In this document: piece by piece, positions 35,223-47,688 of the stretch
Numbering within the stretch: the stretch's first letter is position 1
Layout of the letters: every line of letters starts with the position of its first letter
Position numbers and translations under genes: made by a program
Notes under the pieces: model-generated
The model's input: only the letters and a program-made list of their open reading frames with translations
Database searches by the model: none
What the model was told of the DNA's origin: nothing
From: Sipunculus nudus
Lineage: Eukaryota > Annelida > Sipuncula > Golfingiida > Sipunculidae
Direction: 5' to 3'
Assembly (NCBI GenBank): GCA_026874595.1
Contig: CM049306.1
Location: 100,369,642 to 100,433,641 of the forward strand
Length of the DNA: 64,000 bases

Positions 35223-36295
35223 TCGAAAGTTGACAGCCAAGATATCGATATGATAAATAATGATAAAAAATGTTATTTCATCTTTTACCTCTTTTACCAT
35301 GACGCTAATTGATATACTCTGTCAACGTCTCCAATTCTATCACAGATAAATAATTAAATCAGGTTGTGTCAGTTCTGAGTAAGACAAAATTTCACGTAGT
35401 CCGATAAATACTATAAGAAATACCACATTTATATCGCGCTGTCCACACAAAGCTACCGCTGATATATACTGGACGAAAATAAAGCTATATATTTTTAGTG
35501 ACATGAAAGTGTCACATAGTACATTCCAAATATGGTACTTAAAATTATGTCTATTAATCATAAACTTAACAGCTAATCACCCTACATATACACACAACAA
35601 AAAGACTTCAAAGCAGATGCGTCAACATAAAGGTCTATATCGGTACCTTGGCCGGTTAAAAATAAAACATGTATGCCTTATAATAACATATTTGGCGTCC
35701 CCTTGACTGTCAAGATGTTTAGCAGTATTTAAAAATAGCATCATACAAGAATTCAGGTGATCTGCCAACTGTCCCCGGCAGACGACAAAAATACCCCGCA
35801 ATATCTCCATACACAGGCTCCATTATGATAAAGATCACGTGATGTGCAAACCTCAAGTAGGCGTCGTATTTAAACGAAACCCGATATATCACATAATTAC
35901 CCTATTACCTCATTAACCTCGCTTTAGTTTCTAAAAATGATCCAAGAACTGGAATTATATAGACTGAAGAAATGTACAGGAACATTCGACCTGTGGGCTG
36001 TGGGGAGCAGGTCTTAAATTGTAGATCCGTTTATCGTTCATTAAAACCGTATCACTACGTATGCATACTGGGCAGTTCTTACAGGTGCTCAGCAAATTAA
36101 ACCAAAAATATTCAAATAAAAGGTTAAATACCGACTTTAAACACTCCCCGGAACAAAGCTCCGTAAAGCATAATTTAAGAAAATAAAATATGTAAGAAAT
36201 ATAAGATTAGACTTTTGTGAAAACTCGGTTTCTTTTTCTAACTAGACTGAATCACAGTCCAGTAATACCTTTAGCTATAAGTTTTTTTTTTTCAG
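34824..36295. other. Noncoding spacer
   Basis: It has a TA microsatellite at 35160-35220 and a piece near 35850 (AGGCGTCGTATTTAAA) that recurs inverted near 10905. No gene recognised. Confidence 0.4.
35160..35220. repeat. (TA)n microsatellite
   Basis: A TA run with one G interruption near 35172. Confidence 0.95.
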
Positions 36296-36447
36296 CTGAA
36301 GGTGAAATTGCCATGCACACTGTAGACCTTGGAAACAATTTGCGTCCCCACTTGACTCACGTCTCTGGTGGTCTTGTGGCAACGCATGTAATGACAGACT
36401 TGTATATTATTTGTTCATCTTTTGATTGTATGAACTCTGTCGCAATG
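36296..36447 (+). CDS. Candidate internal exon, unknown product
   Basis: A strong acceptor (AAGTTTTTTTTTTTCAG) precedes a 152-bp open stretch that ends at a strong donor, AATG/GTAAGC. It enters in phase 1 and leaves in phase 0. The peptide includes GEIAMHTVDLGNNLRPHL and GGLVATHVMTDLYIICSS. I recognise no family. Splice signals at both ends and an open frame between them are the only evidence; no neighbouring exon was found on this strand. Confidence 0.3.
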
Positions 36448-36518
36448 GTAAGCGGTAAAGTAATTGAAATGCAAATTTACAGAAATGAAAACATCTACAG
36501 TGAACTCCCGCATGACGA

Positions 36519-36583
36519 CCCCCCCCCCCCCCCCCCCTCCGTTGTATCCAGTACTCGCCTTCCTTTCGGAATTTCACTTAATC

Positions 36584-36614
<31 letters not shown>

Positions 36615-36655
36615 TATATATATATACATATATACAGACACACACATATATATAT
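36519..36655. repeat. C19 run followed by (TA)n tract
   Basis: A C19 homopolymer at 36519-36537, then an interrupted TA repeat from 36584. Confidence 0.9.
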
Positions 36656-38829
36656 TTATATATGCATTAAATTGCCTTTGTTATCAGTAACGGGTCCAGA
36701 GAGGGCGCCTTCGACGCGCGGCCCCTCGTTGAGCTGTAATAATATTATCTCATTTTATCTAATTTCCCAATTTTCGTTTTTTTCTTATTTCTTATTATTA
36801 ATTAGCAATTAGATTTTAAGATTCTAAGATTTTTATTTAAGTTATCTGCATTTTATTACTCTGCAAATTCATTAGTTGAGGATGAGGATATTTATGAACA
36901 GCTGCAGAACAACTGCAGAGCACCAGGCCCTAGTTTGGGTTGACCGTGGACGTGGACAATCACATGGCTCGATCCTCTGTTGGTACGTTACTCTGTGTGC
37001 TCGAGACCACGGATCCCGGTAAAATTTAGTTTAACAAAGTTTAACATAAGACATCAACATATCAGTTATTTCACTCCGAGATTACATTTAAAAGATAATA
37101 TTTTGCAAGTTATAAACGTAAATGCGCCTTTGATCCATTGACTTTAACATGTTTTATTTTTATGTCATAATTTTGAAGAAATATAAATATTAAATATTGA
37201 ACCTCTCTACAGTTTGACTACTTACGCAAAGACACGAGGGAACTGTTTTTTTCAGGTACAGGAAATCCTCATTTTTTTGTAAAATTGCCTAAAAATATCC
37301 TTTTTACATTACATATTCAAAAAATTCCCCAATATGGGAGGGGGATACCCCCTCCCATACCCTCCCCATGTACCTGAAACTAACCTTAATAAACCATGGT
37401 TCATAATTGAAAAAAAAATATATATATATATTCATACACTAAAATATATAACGTATAGTAATACTAATAATAATAATATATATATACATACATATACACG
37501 CATATAAAACAGTTTTCATAGTACCCATACATGCATATGAGTGCCCCCCCCCCCCCCACCGTTTTCGAAATTCTGGATCCGCCACTGATCATGGCCCCCT
37601 CCCCTCTCTCAATCCTGGCTACGCCTCGCTAACAAGACCACTTTTCTTGGTCCGAGAATTGTCTAATATAAATTATCATATAAAAACATCGGTAACACGA
37701 CCACCCCGCTATTACGACCAACGACGACCTTTTTTGGTCCCGACCTTCTGATGAGCCCCGGACCACTGGCCCGTGGCGACCGCGGCCCGTCGAGCAGATG
37801 ACTCGCTCATCGCCAAGATTGGACTTGGATAATAGCCTCTGATTAATTAGCCGAGCACATGGGAAAGCCCGCTTTCATCTGCCCAACCTTAGTAGGCTTG
37901 TTTATTATGCCGCCCAACCTGTTAGTCAAACTATAAGCATCATTAGATATCGGAGTCCATGGTCCGTTACACTGTTTGTTGAGCACGGCTGTTAGATTAG
38001 CATTTAACATACTGATCAAGAAGGAGTTAGGCAAACACAACTGACACCACCTGCATACGTTCAGGTGCGTAAAGTAAAACTGTGACAAATCCACATTCAA
38101 TGATCAACCATACAAATATCACTTAGAAGGTGCTGTTTTCATTCTGTTCTCACTACGTGTTCGACACCAGACCCTCTGAGAGTTAAGAACAATGCTGTAA
38201 GAATGACTTGAACGCCAACTATTTGTTTCATTTGTGTGTTTTATTTCTATGTGAATAAAACTTTTGAATCAAATTCATGTTTGTTATTTATTTTTCTTTA
38301 TATTTCAAATTATAAAATAAAAAGGGACAACAACTTAACATTCACTTGAAATAACCATATTATCGACTGCGTTAATACTGGCAGACTTATGTACAAGCAT
38401 CCCGCTAACACGACCACTTTTCCTGGTCCCGTAGGTGGGTTTTACTGTATAAGCACAGGTGAAATATCTTTTGAAAATTAGTTGATGGTAGGAACTCCAC
38501 GATGGAGGGAGGAACTGGAGGGGTGCATAACATTATTATTTCCACCAATCTCCTGTTTGCTTCATTGTTAAAATTATAAGTGAAATCGTGTTGCAGTTGT
38601 GCTTAATTTGATTCTCAGTTCTGTTAGAAAATTACTACCCCGCTCGCTTGCCATGGATGTATCCCTCAGCTGACATGTTTGCAATTATATCAAACATCTT
38701 GTTTGGTTAATTGAAAGAGGTTTTTTTAACAGCCATATCTCCCCTTCCTATGGTCCCTCAACTGTAGGGAAAAAAATATGGACTACTTCAAAAACAACAG
38801 CATTACAAATAAGTTCTATTCAGACTGAT

Positions 38830-39130
38830 TTGACCTTGAAGATGAAGGTCAAGGTCACCGGTTTCGAAACGCTTCCGCGATTTTGGTAGACAAATTTCAC
38901 GAGTCGAATTTCATCAAAATATATTGAATGGCTCAAAAATTATTATTTCACAAAGAAATTCTATTTCGGCCTATTTAACCTTGATGATGAAGATCAAGGT
39001 CACCAAGTTCCGGACACTTTCGAGATTTTTGTACAAACGTTTCACGAGTCGAATAACTTGAAAAGTTAAAATGTTGACAAATACTTTCTATTCCAGCTGA
39101 TTTGACCTTGTAGAGCCAGGACAAGGTTAC
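38830..39130. repeat. Tandem ~125-145-bp repeat with AAGGTCA motifs
   Basis: TTTGACCTTGAAGATGAAGG, TTAACCTTGATGATGAAG and TTTGACCTTGTAGAGCCAGG mark three diverged units. The first two contain TCAAGGTCA (38849-38857 and 38994-39002). A similar array lies at 56690-57350. Confidence 0.65.
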
Positions 39131-39313
39131 CGGTTTTCAAACTTGTCCGAGATATTGTAAGAAACAATTAAAAATTTCAAATTTAATGAAGAAATGCTAA
39201 GTATTTCAAAGGTTCACAAGAAATAATACAGACGAGGACGCCGACAAACCAAACTGTACCATGTCACCCTTGAGGATAACACATACAAAGGTAGTCCAGA
39301 ACTGCAAGCTAAA

Positions 39314-39979
39314 TACGCTCTTTACACAGCGCTTTAACTATAGACCTCGTATCCTGAATTGCTACACCAGAGGGGAGCACTGTATTTTTGTTCAATCAGA
39401 TGAGACCTTGTGCTGGAAGACACAGCCAAGCGAGGAAAACACAGAGCCAATCATGTTCATTTCGTTTTGAGTGACAGCTCATCGCCCCGGTAACCGTCTG
39501 AACAGGCCACAGGCTCAGAGAGAATTGCCGCAGACTTGGTTTGCTAAGGGCCTTGGGCACATAGGATGCCCGGCCGGTGAGCTGCAATTCAAACGAAACG
39601 TAACAACAAAGGCTGCGTGCACACCTCACTGGCTGGAATCTGTCTGCAGACAACAGATACATGGCTACGCGAACACAGCCAATACTGTCAGAATCGAATC
39701 GGTCGATGATGCGAGAATGCAGAGGGAGCAATTAAAATTCGACCGTAAACGGTCTTCAAACGGCGCTTGAAGCGCAGCTATGGGCGGAGCCAGGATGCCT
39801 GTCGAGTGTTTGTTTATTGGCATCTGGTTGGCTGCTTGTCACATCATACGGACGTTTTTTTTTCAGCGGACAGCGAACCGCCATCTGGTGTCTAAATATA
39901 TCATAAATGGTCAAAGCTGGCAGCGTGAAAATCAGTTGCTTCTTTAGAAGCGTAAGATTTCCGCTGCCTCGAGAGCGTA
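39314..39979 (+). mobile_element. Mutator-like nonautonomous element, 666 bp
   Basis: It starts TACGCTCTTTACACAGCG and ends CTGCCTCGAGAGCGTA. The flanks CAAGCTAAA and TACGCTAAA agree at 7 of 9 positions. The interior matches 57982-58680 in inverted orientation. It includes CCAATCATG and GGGCGGAGCC, promoter-like boxes, and a 99-codon frame (39471-39770) that is not preserved in the other copy, so it is unlikely to be a protein. Confidence 0.75.
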
Positions 39980-40242
39980 TACGCTAAAGGGCTTCACAAA
40001 TGCTGACGGCCGGAGGACTGGGGTGACTGTGAGGCCCGAGAGCGTTTACTTCTGGACCAATACATGGGACATAAAAGAATGCTGGATAGGGGGTACGTGT
40101 TCAGAGTTGCCCAAGTGATACCAGTGAATAGGCTGATGAAAGAAAGTAGTTCGACAGCACGGTTTGGAAAACTGCCTTTATTTGATACCCCTGGAAAGAC
40201 TTAAGCAGTTATTGGCGCCTGTTCATTTGTTTCTGTACTCAC

Positions 40243-40363
40243 CTTCCGATGTAAGCAGCTCGTCACGTGACCCAGTAGTCGCCATGTCTTGGCGTGAACC
40301 AGACCCGGAAGGCGTGCTGTCTGGGGTTACAGCGGGGTTATAAACCCCATGTTCAAAAGCAAC
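40243..40363 (-). CDS. Candidate internal coding exon 2, unknown product
   Basis: A clear acceptor on the minus strand (CTTTTTTTTACCTGCAG) and a near-ideal donor (GAAG/GTGAGT) bound 121 bp that are open from the first base: 40 codons plus one base. The peptide begins VAFEHGVYNPAVTPDSTPSG and ends GSRDELLTSEG, a Ser/Pro/Gly-rich stretch like the cytoplasmic N-terminal region of a membrane or signalling protein. It is entered in phase 0, which fits exon 45266-45186, and exits in phase 1. An internal ATG in good context (GACATGG) could serve as an alternative start. I do not recognise the family. Confidence 0.5.
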
Positions 40364-43300
40364 CTGCAGGTAAAAAAAAGACGGAATTTTAGCTTCTACA
40401 AAAATATAACTAAAATACCTTTACATGCGTGATCTTCACAACTACTTTATTTATTTTTTTTAAGATAGTCCATCAGCTTTTATTCAGAGAGCACGGAGTC
40501 GTGAAATGTTCTATTATTTACACTACTGGTGTTTTAATGTTCTGAAAATCGAACATATATTCATTCGCTTAATGTACCTGCATGTTAAACATGTTAAGCT
40601 AAATGTTACAAATTTCCCCCTTTGTCCTTCATTTCATTTTGTACTTTTATTTATTTTTAATTCATATAATCCAGTAAATCATTTATGATAAAATGATATT
40701 TATGATATTACACGACTCCCTATCATTGAAAATGAGTGTACCTCAACAGCAGACTAAGGATCTGTTGGCAATTTCGTTTTGAATACAGACGCACCGATGA
40801 AGCCTATTAATCTCATGTGAATTCATAGTGTTCTCAATCCGACTGTTCAAAGGTTGTGAGGGCTCTGACAATAAGAGCGTGTGAGATCGTTGTTACATAT
40901 GTTAAAAGAATATGGTTTGTCGTGAATAAAGATCAATATTTTGTCTTTTTTAGGCGGATTTCGGTGTTGATAATTCAGTGTCATATCACTAAAACGGTAA
41001 ACAGGATGTTAGATTTAAGGACACCCAGGTGACCATTTTCTAAACTGAGGTGAGCTGGTACAACTAATACGCAATGTATTTACTTGTAAATATTGAGTCC
41101 TGTAAAAGATAACTACCCATGATGCACTGCCTATTTAATTTGGAGAGAACCCTGCGATATTGCTTCCCTAAATTTCACTATACTTTGCTAACATATAGGA
41201 ACATAATAATATAACATATAGTCTCTTGAATTCACATTTTAGACAATAACTGTAAGTGTAAGGATATATTAATAAATAAAAAAATAAAAAGTTTATAAAC
41301 AATTTTTTGATATTATATGAGAAAAAGAACGAAGTTTAGGGGTGCTGAAAACATTTATGGGTACAATAATAATGAAATGTATATCAGAATGACGGATGAA
41401 TACAATATATTAAATATATATAAAAAAACTTACACCAAAGGGATTTATTGACCCATTCTATCATATACAAACCATTATACAACAAGTAACATCAATATAA
41501 CTGAGAGTACAGCTCAAAAATACAACACCATGCAACAATCATGCAGGATACAAGTAAATAAATATAGCACTTTTATGTTGCAACGTAGGTATTTACATTG
41601 TGAGCGTCGCAACAGGTGCGAAACATGTAAACAAACAAGGTTATCAACAAAGTTATATATACTGCCGGCTTAACAAGGTCCAAATCTTCAGTTAATTTGG
41701 GAAGACCATATAAATATATACTGTTGAAGCTGAAAGCGTGCCTTTATTTAGACATCTTTCCGTGTCAGCAGCATATGAGCTCAAGTATGAGCACCGCACA
41801 TTAGTATCACAGGACTTTTCTAATAAATCCTGTTTAAAGAGCCCCTTAAAGATCATTCTCGACACTAAAGCAATGCTGCCGCCTCACTTACACCGAGTCG
41901 GCAGCAAATATCAGCGTCTATGTTAAATATATAAAGCTGCGTAAAGGGATCAGAAGGACAAAATTTAGTGTTTGCCTTTTGCCTCTTTCTAAAAACATAT
42001 TTTTGTCACTTAGGCAACTCAGATGTTTAAATGTGCGGTAGACCATGGGTGTCGTTAAAAGATCATTCTCGACTTGTAGTGAGAATTAAACATGTCTATC
42101 AAAGATGTTTTATTTTAATTAAATCGGCTGAAATACCATGTATCTGACATATTTGTCGTGACTTTGCAACTTGTATGCCAAAAACGGAATCGGGTGTAAG
42201 ACAGGATTATCTGCATTTACCATAAACTTCGCAATTTTGAACGGCTATTTCGTCATTTTCAAACTGGGTTAGAATGAGTTGGGGAAAACAACAAGCCGCG
42301 TAGGAAAAAATCGGGCATTTTAGACCACACATTATTCGTCCGGTTTGCAACTTTCATACAACAAGAACAGGTAGATTTGATGTCCCCATGGATCATTTAC
42401 GTGCTGTGAGTGCAGAACACTAGGTTATATTTGTGTCGCGAGTGCAAATCCCTCGATGGAGCCTCTTTAAGTGATAAGAAATACATGAATATTTACACTT
42501 AATGAGTAAAGATTCCTTTTGAAATACTGGCACCTATGACATGCAAGTGTGCATGGAACAAAAAAAAAATGTAATGGATGGTCTTGCACACAAGAGGACC
42601 TTAGAAAGTCCCCCACTTGACCATTTTTACCCAAATATGAATATAGAAATAGACTCCTGAAACCCTATAAGCCTTCCTTACCAAGAGAGAGGGGGCGGGG
42701 GACTAAATTATCAACCAACTTCCGCCAATACAAAATAATTTTATCAGATCATACCCTTTATCCAGACCCGCACAAAAAGTTCATCGGGGTCCTCTGACTG
42801 ACCCTGACAGATATATATGCATAGGCATATATACGGGACAAAAGTTTCCCTGTTGCATTGCCAGCTTCCACGAGATATCTGAAGAAGCCGGTCTAAATTA
42901 TCTACTTGAAAAATGTCTGTAACAAGAACCAGGATGATCGGATCATCTTGTGACTCTCGATATATTTTTTTTTGTGATAAAGATAGGCGTCATGTCACAA
43001 GCTTATGGTGACAATGTAGGTAAGCATTTTACTGATTTTGTATCCTCATTAAAGGCTGTTAAGTCTATTTTAATGTTTAATGTTTAAACTGTAAGGAAAT
43101 GATTCTTAGCAGAATTATGTACGGCTTTTGATTTCAGCTGTTCATGTTTTGAAGTGATTGATCCATTGAACCATTGATCCAATGGTTAGTGGTGCCTGTC
43201 ATAATTTGACGAGAGGTAGGTACATTTCTAAGGAAAACATATCAAAGACACCGGTAGGTTCTAGTTGTGTAGCCGTATAGTACCTGGAATTACCGCATTC

Positions 43301-45185
43301 TACGTGAATTCGACTAACGGATGGACATTGCAAATGATGACCTTGATGCTTTATTCTTACGAAAAAGTGCGAGGCGTGTCCAGTGTCGTGGACATATTAC
43401 CCTAATTCCTGAGAATACATACGTGTTAGAATTGAGCACATGACGTGTTTCCACAGTGAGATGTTATGTGCTCTGTACAAATAAGAGGCTGCAGAACCAG
43501 ATGAGGAAACGTGATCAGTTTTCCGTGTAGAGCAGAAGTCAAGAGTCAGAGTTCAATAAGCAAGGACGCTGGCCGTAAAGAACGATGACACCAAAACAAG
43601 AAGAATCGAATTAGTCTCGAAGATCTCTTTGTTTGGTGAGAGACATTTCAGTATTTGAAATGAATTCGTGGACTGTCAGAATATACATTCAGGATACTTC
43701 ATGGTCTAGATCCATTATTGTAAATCATTATTTCTGTGGATTATTTTATTATATGGGAGACTGTACGAACACTTTTCCTCTTTAATTATATTGTTGATTT
43801 TGCACGAATTTGTGAGTTAAGTACACTTGAGCACCCTTAATTATACTCAAAAAGCCAGAAGTCGGTTCCGAAGGAGCATCATTTCAATTTTGTTAACCAA
43901 CACAAAATATTTGCTCAGCACATTAGAGAAAGACTCTCAACGTGCTCAAAACATGTTTTTGTCCGACATCTCGAAGAATTTAGGTCATCACAACTTGATC
44001 TCCTTGAATATTGAGCTTGTGGCTTTTTAACATAAGGACGGCCAAACTGACAAGGTGACTGAGAGACGATTTACAATAATGTATCGATACAGCTCAGATG
44101 ATTTTTAGTCAGTTGAACTAAAAAAATAGCAAGCCCAATTATTTGGACACGGTAATTCAGTAATTCTTCTTGCAGGTGCGCTGGAATATGTATATATATA
44201 TATATATCCTTGCCATCGCCAGATGCCTTACAAACAGTGTTTTTTATATGCCACACAGATATAAACACTTACCGTCAATAATAATCAATGTCTGTGTTCC
44301 TAAATGCCGGTTTGGAAAATATTCCTGTTACCTAGAGCAAAGTATATAACCCAATGACAAATACTGGAGGTACGTCTGGCTTACCAGAATTACCATGTGA
44401 GTCATGCGTCATTTACGCAGCCTTGTTTTATATATGATTCAAAAACCCCTTTTATTACAGGAGATAACATATCTAATTTGTAACTTTACAATGCTTCTTG
44501 TCAGAATTTGTCATAAATATCTGTGTATACATCTTTCTATGAAACGACTATATCATGCAGGATTGAGCCGTAAAAAATGACTCAAGTGAACTTTTTAAAC
44601 TTTTATGACTTTTCTAATGAACATCTTTTGTAACAAAAATAATATTTCTTTGAGCTTGAACATTAGAGAGATAAGCTTCATCCTCTTGAGAGATGTTTCA
44701 TGTTGTTATTTCGATACAAGTCCAAATACTTTACATGCTGTATCGTCGCTTATCTTACCATCGTTTCGACGAGCCAAGATTGTTCGATGAACTTCTCTAT
44801 ACTTAAAAGCCGGTTCAGTAGTGCCAATGACAATAATTAATGTTAAACCTTATGATAATTCTAACTTTATACACCCATCACACGCAAATGACTATGGTGC
44901 ACATTATTATATAATAATATGTACAATATACATTATGTATTTGGTGTTAATATTACACAACTTAAAACAGAAATGGTCTGATGTGGTCTGGATCTAATGA
45001 TTGCATGGATAAGATATATTTATTTAGCAAAAGTACAGGAGAGAGAGCTCTTGTTCAGTGCAACACACTTGAAATATCAAGTATGTTCACACTGTGATTT
45101 TTTTTATCTCTCGTTTAAACTAACTTCTTCTTAAGATGTATTTATTGAGGGGACTGTCTCAGTGTAAAAAGAAATGTTTTCTTAC
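40364..45185. other. Noncoding; possible intron of the minus-strand gene
   Basis: AT-rich DNA without recognised repeats, apart from the fragment at 43940-44124. On the plus strand, MSQAYGDNV before a donor at 43021 and a phase-compatible short frame near 43455 were noticed but are too short to support. Confidence 0.4.
43940..44124 (+). repeat. Right-end fragment of a pearl-like element
   Basis: It ends in CAGCTCAGATGATTTTTAGT then CAGTTGAACTAAA, a degraded form of the terminal hairpin. It is preceded by CGTGCTCAAAACATG, as in the module of elements 3 and 4. Confidence 0.55.
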
Positions 45186-45266
45186 CCCTTTGGGCGTTTC
45201 TTCAGGTTGATGCAGATCTGCGGAGCCCTTCCTCCCGAAAACCGTGAAAATCTTCATACTCTGCAT
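45186..45266 (-). CDS. Candidate coding exon 1, unknown product
   Basis: A minus-strand ATG opens 27 codons ending at a donor, AAAGGG/GTAAGA, in phase 0. The peptide includes MKIFTVFGRKGSADLHQPEE. A possible acceptor (TTTTTCGTCATGCAG) directly before AGT-ATG would instead make it an internal exon from 45260. Exit phase matches the entry phase of 40363-40243, about 4.8 kb further on. Balanced composition in an AT-rich surrounding supports coding. The family is unknown. Confidence 0.45.
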
Positions 45267-47284
45267 GACGAAAAATTAATAACTTATACACCCAACCAAG
45301 AAACCCAACATACATAATCAACCAAATTGTGCCATTGTAGGTCTAGCAACCGTCATCAAATCACCGTATAAGACTAAACAGAGCAATGTTTTGTGGACTA
45401 GATAGCTGGATCCATGTTTCGCTTGAAGGGCCACTTGAAGACCTGGCTGATGGATTTACTAGCCTTATATGCTGCTTTAAGACCAGGGACGTTTTTGTAA
45501 TATATTGAACTAATCTAGCATTTATCAGTCTGCTTTCAACCTTTGATAAAGCATCATATTTTACCTACCGCAGCAACATGATCGCGTATAGTAAAGGTGA
45601 ATACTCAACGTCGTATTAACGATTATTCTGTATGTCAGTTTTACGAACATCGGTCTAGATTATATGAAAGACGGTATTTACACAAATCCAACATATATAG
45701 TGTTATAAGATATTAAAATAAAGTCTATTACATATTACATACGAGTAGTTAATTCTTGTTGCCATAAGATTTTTTAATTATCCTATGGTGTCACGATCGT
45801 GTATGGATTCTATTGGCCAACGTCACATAATTTTGTCTTCAAATTCATCATCATCCTTACCAAAAGTAAATGTTCATTATCAAGCTGTTGACTAGATGTC
45901 AGCGCAAGTTGCAGCTTTTTGACAGACAGATGTTCAAACATAAAATGATATATAACCCTTTATCTAATAGTCATGTGGATCCAAGTCCTCACATAGATAT
46001 TATTAACTCTGCCTTGGTAAATAATTAGTTGTCAATGAGCATTATTTGACAAATTATTTGAACAAATACAGAGAGTGAGACAAGAACACAGACGGAAAGA
46101 GAGACATGGGTAAACAAGACACCGCCCCTACAATAGAATTATTAAGATGTTTAAGCAATTAAGAGAGGACCCTGTGGTATCTATGAAAGAAAGTATCTAA
46201 AATAAATAACTTTTGGTAAAATATGTCCGAGCTGGTAAGCTGACATCATATTTAACGGAGGTCAAAGGTTGTAGCCTTCAGGTAAGCACAGCTAAAGTAC
46301 AACTCTGAGACTCCTACACCATGCATTCACCAACATGTATTGGAGATAGACTTGAGAGGGAGTCTCAACTGAGATTGGTAGAAATTTCGAAAGGAATACT
46401 TATGTTACATGTATATAACCCCAAGCACTGTCTGTTGGTATAACTTTTCCAATGGGAAAAACAATTCCATATATCGGATGATTTAGAAAAAAAAGTCCCG
46501 AACCTTAGTGGTGAATACTGCATGTAGGTTGTTGGTAGTTGGTGTGTATAATTTGAGTAGGTTTCTAAAATTTCTTGATCCAGGCGAACAATAATTAGGA
46601 CCGTACTGAAGAGAGCCTTCTTTCTCAAGAGGACAATCCGGGTACACTGAGTCCCAGATTAAAATTACTAGTAACTTGTGGATAAGTCAAAATTTAGTGC
46701 ACCGATTGACAAAAGAGTTAAATCTCCTAATGTCAAAATGTAAATGACAAACGAGATGACAATCTGGTACCGGTAAGGACATCACACCTGTACCCAGTGT
46801 CTTATACCCAGATGACACTTGATACCAACAACCTGGGACATCATGCAGCTCTATATCCAGCAATGGATATTTCAATTTTCACTAAGCAATTTTTTTCTTG
46901 TCATAAATCAGGGAATTGAACCCCTGGATCGATGGAATTATACAGACATATTTATATTATATACATCTTTCTACAAACCAACTACCATCACATTACATGT
47001 AGTAGTTATAAAATTATTAACCCCCAAAGTCCAGGACGTTTTTCCTGAATCACCCGATATAGACATTGCGCAAAATATAAGGGCTTTGATTTGAACAATA
47101 ATATTTTAACAAAATAGCAAGAAGATTTGACAACAGGACCAAGCCCTAAAGAAATACATCTCCTCATATAATAATAATGATTTTACACCATATATTAAGC
47201 CGGAATAGAAAAGTGAAAGAATAATACAGGCGTGTTGCATCTGCGTACATGGACAATTATAATGATATCATGCACTTTGTTATC

Positions 47285-47287
<3 letters not shown>

Positions 47288-47329
<42 letters not shown>

Positions 47330-47347
47330 TATATATATATATATATA
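47288..47347. repeat. (TA)n microsatellite
   Basis: A TA run with one GA interruption. Confidence 0.95.
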
Positions 47348-47553
47348 CATGAAATCGCCCCGCTTGCAATTATCCATAGCTATGAATTTGTTGGTCGATA
47401 TAGAGATGTGCCGCAATCATTTAGGACTCATTGGACAATCTATGGAGTTGGAGGTGCTGTAAAAGCAGTACTTAAAAAGTAAATATCATATGTATTCTAT
47501 AAATTTTGGTGTATCCAAGGATTAAGTTGGAAGTGTTCTATATATATATAGCG

Positions 47554-47688
47554 GTCACCATGGTTACAAACTATTTAAACCTCACGTATATCTACACTTC
47601 ACCTTTCTATGTTATATCACAGTAACCATGGTCACCGAATGTATCATACTCTGTACTATTTAATAGATATAACAGTTACCATGGCAAC
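47554..47688. promoter_or_regulatory. Cluster of three X-box-like (RFX) motifs
   Basis: GTCACCATGGTTAC (47554-47567), GTAACCATGGTCAC (47622-47635) and GTTACCATGGCAAC (47675-47688). The third fits the RFX X-box pattern RYYNYYATRRNRAC fully; the first has one mismatch and the second has two. Function is unproven, and no adjacent gene was found. Confidence 0.3.

Larger units (their letters stand above)
36448..39313. other. Noncoding, repeat fragments
   Basis: C runs lie at 36519-36537 and near 37544. A TA tract lies at 36584-36655. A hAT-type right terminus (TCTGGATCCGCCACTG) lies at about 37571-37587. Three copies of CGACCACTTTTCCTGGTCCC-like DNA lie near 37640, 37700 and 38410. The minus-strand frame at 38100-37843 (ending GQMKAGFPMCSAN) is preceded by an acceptor-like ATGCAG and might be a terminal exon, but I cannot support it. 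Confidence 0.45.

Noticed and set aside
37843-38100. Terminal exon on the minus strand ending GQMKAGFPMCSAN
   Set aside because: An acceptor-like site exists, but its phase does not fit exon 40363-40243 and no polyadenylation signal follows.
39471-39770. 99-codon frame as a transposase
   Set aside because: Not preserved in the sister copy at 57982-58680 and no DDE-like or zinc-finger pattern.
39990-40105. Plus-strand frame with SVYFWTNTWDIKECW
   Set aside because: No splice signals or start; it partly overlaps the Mutator-like element end, and the opposite strand is also open.
42992-43530. Two-exon mini-gene on the plus strand (MSQAYGDNV, then a short terminal frame near 43455)
   Set aside because: Phases agree, but the product would be about 33 residues and the acceptor is weak.
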